45,508 bases of DNA. Origin: Priapulus caudatus (taxonomy: Eukaryota > Priapulida > Priapulimorpha > Priapulimorphida > Priapulidae). The notes under the pieces were generated by a model. It saw only the letters and a program-made list of their open reading frames with translations, made no database searches and was not told the origin of the DNA. The stretch is from assembly GCF_000485595.1 (NCBI RefSeq), contig NW_014577369.1, positions 221,105 to 266,612 on the forward strand, given 5' to 3'. Below, piece by piece: positions 1 to 10,100 of this stretch. Numbering within the stretch: position 1 is the first letter of the stretch; the number at the start of each line of letters is the position of its first letter. The translations under genes and the position numbers were made by a program.

Positions 1-196
1 GAACACATCACGCGATATAATCGCCCGATAATATCAAAACGTTTTGATCGATGCGATTGAATCAGGCGACTAAATCGTGCGACTAAATCGGCGGCGACTG
101 ACTGGACACATTAGGCGATTTTCACCGGCGATTGAGTCGCCCGACTGAATCGCCCGACTGAGTCGCCCGATAAAAGCGCCTAGTGTGTCCGGCCCT
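1..196. mobile_element. TTAA MITE, copy A (truncated by window start)
   Basis: This has the same interior and right end as the 5932-6221 element, ending GCCTAGTGTGTCCGGCCC next to the copy A donor (exon low end 205). The flanking TTAA has become TTAC, leaving a consensus GTGAGT donor. The left end is outside the window. Confidence 0.75.
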
Positions 197-204
197 TTAC
201 TCAC

Positions 205-2125
205 CTGAGTCAGGTGGCAGTATCTGTCTTCCTGGATGATGTCGTTGTCGAGGTGATTCCAGTTGTAGTTCTCCAGCTGTTCGTGTCGGAATTCGACCCA
301 TGAGATGCCGTAGCTGTCGCTATCCGGCACGCGAAACTGATACGTGTAGTGGAACTTCTGCGTCTTGTGTGGATGCCTGACATGAATGAGATTTGGAAAG
401 AGATCGTACTATATTTGCATGTAGCTGTTTTCTTTTCTTTTTTTCACAAAAGGGGTGAAATAAAAAAAATTCCACTCTTCCCACGTCAATTTTTTTTATC
501 TCAATTTTCCCATCAAACTGCAGTTTTTGTGTGATACACTCAAAATTAAAAAAATCAACTGCATATAGAATAACACGCAAATCAGTAAGATATGTATATA
601 AATTAATGTGTTTTACCTAGGTCTGTATATGGTGACTAAAATTTCACTTGCTCCATTCACCCTACTAAGCTTGTGGAAAATTCTTCCAATACTCAACAGA
701 TATTCCTCCTGCCAAAAAACGTCACAGTAAATACCACACGTGGAATAACAAAATATTACATATAAATCACACTGGGGCCACGACCACGACTATGAATAAA
801 TAGAGAAGCTATGGTGAGGTGAAATTCAAGATCAAACATCATATGAACGGGACATTTTTTTTAGAAAGATCGTACCTGCTTTATGTAGTATTACTGGCAA
901 AGATTCCTGTGCTAACATGTACCCAACACTCTGATTTTAAAATATAAACTTCACTCACAGTCTGTTCCTCAGCCATGGCACCTTTGAAAGCAGCAGCGAA
1001 TGTCTTGCTGGGGGCTGGAGTGACGGGTGTGATGCTGACGGGCTGTGTCGGGGTCGTAGTTTTCGGCAGCAAGATTAACTGAAACCCCTAATTATACCAA
1101 AGTCATGATCAGCGATGCATTTCGGTTCACACTGGAGTTGATAGGGTCTATGTCTCCCTGGGTACTGCCAGAACGTACCCTGGGTACGGTCCGGTATACC
1201 AGAACGTACCCTGGTAACTATCTGATATGGTTAGGGTTCGGGTTCGGGTTAGGGTTAGGGTTAGGGTTAGGGAGTAGGCGTAGGCAACTCCCTAGACTCG
1301 TTAGTGGAGTAGGCGAGGTACGGTCCGGCATATTAGATAGTACCAGGGTACGTTCCGGCAGTAACCTGGGTGACATAAACCCTGGCAGCCATACTGGACG
1401 CCTGACTTCACACAAATATCAAGTTGTGAGCATGGATCATCAATAGTACTTATGATTTTATATTTTATTTATTAAATATCTGACATTTAAATTGAGTTTC
1501 TTAGACACTGTTAGAGGGAAGCAATATACATATATACATATATATATATATATATCCACCTGCTGTAGTCGCTGCGATACCAATTCTGATAATACATCAG
1601 CAACATCTGTTGGTTTTAATGCCTGCTTGTCATCCCTATATAAAATACATGTTAGAACATCCTTCCCCATTTTTTACATTAGTTTAGATTATTTCTGAAC
1701 TAATCAGCAATGTAGTGCAGTACTACAGTTCCATTACAAGCAAAATCGACTGTCAGTTAATTATAAGATAACTATGAGCTTAGCATAACAGATGAGAATC
1801 AATAAGTTGACAAGACTACTGGTGCCCTCTAGTAGTTTGAAATTAAATGAGCAGACATTGTCTCAGGACAGCACGCACATCTGTACATATTGTTTTTAAT
1901 GAGCAATATTGTAATTAAGTATTCAGACCATTAATTAGAAAGCCTATATATATAGGTAAACATGTCCCGAGTACCTGCCATAGATCCCCACATCAGAGGA
2001 GACAATGTCAGCCAATAGCTGATAGTCCGTGACGACATAATAATTCTGCAGACTCCTTTTGTCTGGGAAGTAGTCAGTGGTTATTGGAAGACAGGCAGGC
2101 ACGCTCATGGACTTCCAGTCAACTC
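205..2125 (-). CDS. DEPDC5: DEPDC5 SHEN-domain exons, copy A (intact duplicate)
   Basis: Five exons on the minus strand, 2125-1975, 1635-1560, 1078-959, 708-617 and 376-205 (151, 76, 120, 92, 172 nt), all have GT/AG borders and join in phase without stops. They encode [20 protein letters not shown], a [13 protein letters not shown] segment, a Pro/Thr stretch, [15 protein letters not shown] and [16 protein letters not shown], matching the human SHEN domain order. They lie downstream of exons 4968-4768 and 4184-4065, which should follow them in the protein. Joining 4184-4065 to 2125-1975 would give an immediate frameshift and stop. This block is therefore either a tandem segmental duplication or, more likely, an allelic contig placed out of order. 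Confidence 0.88.
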
Positions 2126-3390
2126 CTGCACATGACAAACAATGTTAGGGATGACGCAAGCGATTGAGTTGTTGGGATAGCAACATAGAATACAATCTTG
2201 CTACTTCACACAAGATGACCGGCTCTACTGTTCATTCTGGTAATTATCACTGACCATAGGAAATTATCAACACCATCTTCCAAACCCTCATATCGATACA
2301 CATGCTGAAATAACGATGCTGCTTGTGTGTAAATACACAACTTGGTTACTTAGGTAACTTATTCTCAGGTTTGCAGCTATTTAGGGTTATTGCAAAACGG
2401 ATTTCAATCAACACAACAACCAATTGTGACATGAACACTAATTTAAAAGCATATATTACTGTATACGCCATATTTTTCACGTACAGATATTTTCGTGAAT
2501 TCAAACATGATAGACAATTTCGCGAGTGGTCAATTTGGCGGTCGGTGAATTATGAATTATTCGGTATTATTCGGTATGAATTATTCGCGTGTTGTTATTT
2601 TCGCGGTCGGGGACGCGTTCGCAAAATTCGCGAAAATTAAACCACTGCGAAATATACAGCGTATACAGTATACCTTTGGTAAGATTCATAATCCAATCCT
2701 TTTCATCCTCAACTTCGTGCTGACTCCAGGAGAAAGTCATTTTCCTCTTATGTTCGGCTGTACGTGGTGCCACCATGCTACCAGCCTGACTGCCTCTCCC
2801 GGGAACTGATACTGCAAGGCAATGGTCATCCCTTCATATTAGCGCTACAGCATATATATGCATGCCAGACTCTACATATCGCATACTTGGTAACCATTGA
2901 TTTTAGCACTAATATAGCAACAAATCGTTTAGATAAAACAGAGAAAATATACATTCTCAAGTCACTATAGTATTCACGATACTGACAGAACTAATCCAGA
3001 TTATTCACTCTGATAACTGTTGACTCTCAGACACGCACGATCTAAATTATACACATGCAGTTCACGAATACAAGTTTTCATGTTTTCTCACCGTACATCA
3101 ACACTGCATTAATCTGTGAATTTATTATTATTATAAATTGCTTGCAATACACTGTGAAAATTAAATTGTGAACAGATCTCACTCTCCACAAAAAGTGACA
3201 TACACATACGAGTTAAATACAGACTATAGTGCATGATGACTAGAGAATCTGTGATCACATTTTATAATCACACACACACACAATAATGTATTACGTACAT
3301 CACAGGATTAGTCCAGAGTTTTGTGACAAGACATGGTTATTATTGTTATATATCAAGACACGGTTATTATTGTACAATATGCATGCAAGC
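840..3390. repeat. Copy A of the duplicated DEPDC5 intron/exon block
   Basis: Together with 1-840 this matches 5932-12326 (copy B). The match ends at 3390/12326, just after a shared ATGCATGCAAGC, where copy A runs into a CT microsatellite. Copy A lacks the 2.77 kb insertion and is free of the indel noise of copy B. Introns, the telomere-repeat TIR element and the TTAA MITE are all shared, so the insertions predate the duplication or allelic split. Confidence 0.85.
1143..1383. mobile_element. TIR element with internal telomere-type repeats (copy 1)
   Basis: This has the same family ends (AGGGTCTATGTCTCCCTGGG ... CCTGGGTGACATAAACCCT) as the 38222 element but with the core in the opposite orientation (GGTTAGGG repeats at about 1228-1270). 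It lies in the DEPDC5 copy A intron. The same insertion appears, error-rich, in copy B at about 7180-7430. Confidence 0.78.
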
Positions 3391-3600
3391 ATCTCTCTCT
3401 CTCTCTTTCCCTCTCCCTCTCTCTCTCTCTCTTTCCCTCTCTCTCTCTCTGTCTGTCTGTGACCGTGTGTGCGTGTGAGCATATCTATTTCTCTGTCTCT
3501 CTCTACCTCTTTCTTTTGCTTTCTTTCTCTCTCTCTCGCTCTCCCTCTATTTTCCCCCTCTCTCCCTTTACTCTATCTCTATTTCTCCTTAATTTACCTA
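3391..3600. repeat. CT-rich microsatellite
   Basis: Interrupted CT repeats mark the point where copy A and copy B of the duplicated block stop matching. Frames here are compositional artefacts. Confidence 0.9.
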
Positions 3601-3730
3601 CCTCTACCACCTGTTCATTAGCTGCATTCACAGTAAACTAGCTAAACATAAACGCATAAGTATGCCCTACCATTCCTTAATATATCATTATCAATACTAC
3701 ACTGCAGAGGAGACGGTAGTACAATGTTAT

Positions 3731-4051
3731 CAGGAGTAAGATAATATAGGTATATATTATTTAGCCTATATATATATATATATCTAGCCTAGTATTACGG
3801 TATATAATTATATGATTATATAATTAATTATAATTAATATATTAATTAATTATTATTATATTAATTACTATAGTAATTACTACAAAAACTACAATTACTA
3901 CTAGTAATTATTATATTAATTAATTATATATATTAATTATATAATTATATTATAATACGGTATATAATATATTACGGTATTACTAGTATAAAGCCTAGTA
4001 GCTATATTATATAGCCTAGGTATATATTAGGCCTATATTATCTTACTCCTG
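3731..4051. mobile_element. 321-bp AT-rich MITE, CAGGAGT family, 7-bp target duplication
   Basis: The element opens CAGGAGTAAGATAATATAGG and closes with the exact reverse complement CCTATATTATCTTACTCCTG. ATGTTAT is duplicated directly on both sides (3724-3730 and 4052-4058). The interior is an almost pure A/T partial palindrome. CAG..CTG ends with a 7-8 bp duplication suggest a hAT-type non-autonomous element. It ends 13 bases before the DEPDC5 exon boundary at 4065. Confidence 0.85.
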
Positions 4052-4064
4052 ATGTTATACTTAC

Positions 4065-4184
4065 GACAGGTGTGATGGAACCCGACGAGGTGGCGCTGTG
4101 CTCCTGTGCTGGTTTTCCTGCCTCACCGCTACCATCTCTTGCCTCGGCTGTGACCGCGCTCGGCGGAGGGGGACTCGTAAGCCG
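4065..4184 (-). CDS. DEPDC5: Probable DEPDC5 disordered-linker exon
   Basis: A 120-nt open segment lies between acceptor ttcacagtcag and donor GTC|GTAAGT. It starts [18 protein letters not shown], is rich in Pro, Ser, Ala and Gly, and ends GSITPV. Phase 0 matches the preceding exon (4968-4768); other frames hit a stop. In human DEPDC5 a long Ser-rich linker follows the same point, so position and composition fit, but the sequence itself is not conserved enough to prove it. Only 13 bases separate its donor side from the terminal CTG of the 321-bp MITE at 3731-4051. Confidence 0.6.
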
Positions 4185-7100
4185 CTGACTGTGAATCTCT
4201 AGCGGAGTGCGGGGCCGCTAACAGAGAAGAAGCATATATGCGTGCGTGTTAGGACAGGGAAACCCTGCACAGTAACCAGCTACAAGCTTCGCTGAGGCAG
4301 CGCGCTATCAACAACAGCCATCGCTACTGATCTTGCTCCAACCTCTCTGCAAAGCTACTTTTCCTATGGACCTAAACGGTGCTTTTCTGACCACCCATTA
4401 GTGCTTCTCTAATGAGCAAATGGTATTATTCCCATGACCCAACGCTGCTTTTCCTATGACCCATTGGTACTTTTCGCACGCCCTAATGCTTCCAGGCCTG
4501 CGCCGGCCCCCTCCCTCCCCAGGAGCTCACCATCTGTTTTCTGGCCTGCACTGGCCTCCTCCCCCTCCACCCCTCCGTCCTGCAGGTGTTCCCTCCTCCC
4601 CGGAGACCTCACCATCGGCTTCCTGGCCTGCGCCGACCCCTTCCCTCCCCGGTCCCCTCCCCAGAGAGCTCAACATCGGCTTCCTGGCCTGCGCCGACCC
4701 CCTCCCTCCCGGCCTCCTCCCTCCCCCCTCCTTCCCGTCGGTGTTCCCTCCACCCCAGAGATCTCACCATGGGCTTCCTGGCCTGCGCCGGCCGCCGGAT
4801 CTTGTTGAGCACCTCGATGAGGCGGACGAAGCCGTCCATCAGCTGCAGCTTCTCCTCGACCGTCTTCTGCGTGTAGACGTCGCAGCGTTCAGCGCCCTCT
4901 AGCACGCGCTTCGTCGCCGGGTTGTTGCACGGCAGCAGCAGGTAGCGGCTCCTCCAGTACTTCATGCTCTGCAACGAACAGCAGTCAAGATCAGGCATGA
5001 TAAGTAGAGATAAATATATGAGAATATATAAGAAGAGAAGTTCTGAGCTCGTACTTCAGTACCAGTACTGTAACGGTACCAGTACTTCATGAACTGCAAT
5101 GGGCGTGAGATCGTCAGTCGTGAACAACACCGAACATCAAGATCAAACATCAAGAAGAGAAGTTCCGAACTCAGTGTCAGTCGTGAACAGCATCAAACAT
5201 CAAGATCGAACATCAAGAAGAGAAGTTCCGAGATCGTCAGTCGTGAATAGCAACGAACATCAAGAAGAGAAGTTCCGAACTGAGAGTCAGCCGTGTACTC
5301 GAATGTGCGCCTATCCCCGGCGATTACCACTAGAGGACGTAAGATTATAGGCGATTTCGCAGACACTTTCGACGACCTCCACGACCTTCATGGACACGCA
5401 TCCCGAGCATAACCACTGCTACTGGACGATTAAACAGCTGGTAAATTTCAGGAGCCTATTGTCAGAAACAAAATTAGTCTTAACATTAGTCTTAGCATTA
5501 ACTTTTTCTCTTAGACTGTCGACAGAAACGCTACGAAGTTACCTGAATGAAAAATCGTAGAAGATTTCCTCATAACTATACGAAACAAAGCGCTGTCGAC
5601 GGTCTACGAGAAAATGTTAGTGTTAAGACTAATGTTAAGACTAATTGTGTTTCTGACAATGGGCCCCAGGGCTTTTAGAGGGATAACTTGAACATAGCTG
5701 CACACACAACCTCGCTCAGTAGGTTGCCTTCATGAATCGCCGATCTCTACATCCGTCCATGCTCGTTATTTGGTAATTAGCGCTAGCCGTAACCCTAATT
5801 GTGCGCGCCCCGACCATCGCGCGTGAACTAACTAATCGCTAATTGTAATAGTAAGTTAATGATTAATTTGTAGTTAATGATATCGTAATCTAAAGTTAAT
5901 CGTGTGAGTCACGCAAGACCTGAGTTTTTAAGGGCCGGACACACTAGGCAATTTTAATGCGATCTAATCGGGCGACTTTATCGCGCGAGTCGAGTGGACA
6001 CATCACGCGATTTAGTCGCGCGACTGAAATAATCGCCCGATAATATCAAAACGTTTTTATCGATGCGATTTAATCGGGCGACTAAATCGGGCGACTAAAT
6101 CGGCGGCGACTGACTGGACACATTAGGCGATTTTCACCGGCGATTGAGTCGCCAGACTGAATCGCCCGACTGAGTCGCCTGACTGAGTCGCCCGATAAAA
6201 GCGCCTAGTATGTCCTGCCCTTTAATCACCTGAGTCAGGTGGCAGTATCTGTCTTCCTGGATGATGTCGTTGTCGAGGTGATTCCAGTTGTAGTTCTCCA
6301 GCTGTTCGTGTCGGAATTCGACCCATGAGATGCCGTAGCTGTCGCTATCCGGCACGCGAAACTGATACGTGTAGTGGAACTTCTGCGTCTTGTGTGGATG
6401 CCTGGCATGAATGAGATTTGGAAAGAGATCGTACTATATTTGCATGCAGCTGGTTTTATTTTTTTCACAAAATGGGTGAAATAAAAAAAATTCCACTCTT
6501 CCCACGTAAATTTTTTTTATCTCAATTTTCACATCAAACTGCAGTTTTTGTGTGATACTCAAAATTAAAATAATAAACTGCATATAGAATAACACGCAAA
6601 TCAGTAAGATACGTATATAAATTAATGTGTTTTACCTACGTCTGTATATGGTGACTAAAATTTCACTTGCTCCGTTCACCCTACTAAGCTTGTGGAAAAT
6701 TCTTCCAATGCTCAACAGATATTCCTCCTGCCAAAAAACGTCACAGTAAATACCACACGTGAAATGACAAAATATTACATAAATATAAATCACACTGGGG
6801 CCACGACCACGACTATGAATAAATAGAGAAGCTATGGTGAAGGTGAATTCAAGATCAAACATTCATATGAACGGGACATTTTTTAGGAAGATCGCTAGCA
6901 TCTACCCTGCTTTATGAGGGATTACTGGCAAAGATACCTGTCTAACATGTAACCCAACACTCTGATTTTAAAATATAAGACTTTCACTCACAGTCGTTCC
7001 TCAGCCATGGCACCTTGTCGAAAGCAGCAGCGAATGTCTTGCTGGGCGGCTGCTCGAGTGACGGGTGTGATGCTGCGGGCTGTGTCCTGGGTCGTAGTTT

Positions 7101-10100
7101 TCGGGCAGCAAGATTAACTGAAACCCCTTAATTATACCAAGTCATATCAGCGGATGCATTTCGGTTACACTGAGTTGATAGCGTCTATGTCTGCCCTGCG
7201 TACTGCCAGAAACGTACCCTGGGTGACGGTCGATATACCAGAACGTTACCCGTGGCTAACTATCTGATATGTGTAGGGTCGGGTTCGGGTTCGGCGAGGG
7301 AGTTAGGCGTAGGCGACTCACCTAGAACTCGTAATGTTAGTGTAGTTAGGCGAAGAGTACGGTCCGATATTAATAGTACAGTGTACGTTCCGGCAGTAAC
7401 CTGGGTGCTGACATAAACCTGGCAGCCATACTTGGACGCCGATCTTCACACAGTATCAGAGTCTTGTGAGCATAGGATCATCAATTAGCTACGTTATGAT
7501 TTTATATCTATTTATTAAATACTTGACATTTAAAAGGGAGTTTCTTAGACCTGTTTAGAGGGCAAGCAACTATCATATAGTAGCATATATAGTATATATA
7601 TATCCACCTGCTTAGTCGCTGCGGAACTCAATTCTGCATAATACATCAGCCAACATTCTCGTTGCGTTTTAATGCCCCTGCTTGTGCATCCCTATAGGAA
7701 AATAGCATGTTAGGAACGACTTCCCCATTTTTACATTAGTTATGATTAGTTCTGATACAATCAGCAATGTTTAGTGTGTACTAACAGTTCCATATACAAG
7801 CAAAATCGACTGCCAGTTAATTAATAAGATACTATGAGCTTAGCATTAAACAGATGAGCAATCAATAGTTGACAAGGACTACTGCGTGCCTCTAGGTAGT
7901 TTTGCAAATTAAATGAGCTGACATTATCGAGGACGCACGCACATCTGTAACATCTTGTTTTTAATGAGCATAATTCGATTAAGTATTCAGACCATTATTA
8001 GAGAAGGCCTATAATATATAGGTAAACGTGTCCGAGTACCTGCATAGATTCCCCAATCGAGGAGACAATGTCAGCCAATAGCCTGATAGTCCGCTGACGA
8101 CAAATAATTCTGCCAGAACTCCTTTTGTCTGGGAAAGGAAGCGTGGTTATTGGAAGGACAGGCAGGCACGTCCATGCGACTTCCAGTCAACTCTGCCACA
8201 TTGCACAAAAACAGTTTAGGATGCACGCAAGCGATTGATGTGGTTGCGGATTAGACAACATAGAATACAATTTTGCGTACTTCACACAAGTGACCGGTGT
8301 CGACGGTCTGAGATTACCCCCAGTCTTGGAAATTACCCCTGCAGCCTCGTGCGCATGCAGTGACGCGATGCGCAGCTAGCGCTGGATAATAGACTGCCGC
8401 GGCCACAGTCTGAGATTAGTTCTGCAGTAGGAGGGTAAATTCAGGACTGCGGGTAATCTCAGACCGCCTGTCACGGTCTGAGATTACCCCAGTCTGAAAT
8501 TACCCGCTGCCAAATTATATCCTGTGTGCCCATAGCCGTGGGTAATTCAGACTGGGGTAATCTGCAGACCGGTGTCCGGTCTGAGGGATTACCCCCAGTA
8601 CTGAAATTACCCTGCAAATTATATCCTGTGTGGCCAGTAGGTGGGTAAATTCAGAGACAGCGGCGTAATCTCAGACGATGTCACGGTCTGAGATTACCCC
8701 CAGTCTGAAATTAGCCCCTGCAAGTATAATTCTGTATGCCCATTAGTGTGGGTAAATCAGAACTGGGGTAATCTCAGACCTGTGTCACGCGTCACACTCT
8801 CACGCCGATACCTGTCTGAGATTACCCCCAGTCTGAAATTACCCCCTGCGCAAATTATATCCTGTGCTGCCCACTAGTGGTAAGCAGACTGGGTACATAC
8901 TCAGACCGGTCCACGGTCACGCGTCTGAGATTACCCCCATCTAAATTACCCTGCAAAGTATATCCTGTGTGCCCATAGGTGGGTAAATCAGACTGGGTAA
9001 CTCAGACCGGTTCTGGAATTGTTCGCGCACAATTATATCTTAACCCGGCTGCCCATAGAGGCGTTAGGAGGAGGAGGCAGGAGGCGGAGAAGGTGATGGA
9101 GGAGGAGGCCAGGAGGAGGAGAGAGGAGGAGAGAAGGTGATGAGGAGGCGATATCGAGGAGGACGAGGGGGGAGGTGATGGAGCAGAGGAGGAGAGAAGG
9201 TGAGGGGGAGGGAGGAGGAGGAGCAGAAGCGACGGGTGATGGAGAAGCGGAGGAGGAGGAGGATGAGGCCGAGAAGGTCGATGGTAGCGAGAGGCGCAGG
9301 AGGGAGGCAGGAGGAGAGAATGGTGATGGGGAGGGAGGAGGAGGAGGAGGAAAGGAAGGGATGGAGGAAGGGGAGGAGGGCTGAGAAAATGATGGGAGGA
9401 GGAGGAGGAGGAGAGAGGGGAGAAGGTGATGGAGTAGGGGGGACGATGAGGCGAGAGAAGGTGATGGAGGAGGCGGAGGGAGCGAGAGGAGTGGGAGGAG
9501 GAGGGAGAAGGTGATGCAGTAGAGTAGGAGGAGGAGGAGGATTAGAAGGTGATGGAGAAGGGAGGAGGAGAGGCGAGAAGGTACTGCCCAGGAGGAGGAG
9601 AGGAAGAGAGAAGGTTGATGGAGAGAGGGAGAGGAGGCACGAGGGAGGAGGAGTAGGGAAGAGCCGTGGATGCGAGGAGGAGGAGGCCAGGAGGAGAGAG
9701 AAGTGATGCGCAGTTAGGGGGAGCGAGGCAGGGAGGAAGAAGCATGATGACGAGGAGGCGAAGGATGGAGGAGGTCAGCGAGGGGAGAAGCGTGCATGGA
9801 TAGGGGACGCAGAGGCGAGAAGGTGCTGGAGGAGGAGGAGGCAGGAGGAGCGGGCAGGAGGAGGGGAGAGGTGAAGTGGAGTAGCGAGGAGGGAGGAGAA
9901 GGAGGAGGCGCAGAAGGTGATGGAGTAGGGGAGGAGGAGGAGCGCAGGGGAGAGGAGGGGGAGAGCTGCGTTGTAGCAGAAGAGGGGAGAAGGGCGAGCT
10001 GATGGGAGAAGGAGGAGAAGCTGTGGAGAAGAGGAAGCCTACCACCAGCTTCTCCCCCTCCCCTCTCTCGCCAGCTGCTCTCTTCTCCCCCTCCTCCTCC

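Noticed and set aside
1228-1270. True telomere or chromosome end
   Set aside because: The TTAGGG run is only about 40 bp, lies within matching inverted repeats, and is embedded between DEPDC5 exons.
4434-4902. Overlapping plus-strand proline-rich frames
   Set aside because: They run antisense to a confirmed DEPDC5 exon and its minisatellite.
8300-9015. CRISPR-like array
   Set aside because: Spacing is regular, but each unit is a long inverted repeat with conserved spacers in a eukaryotic intron; no cas genes.
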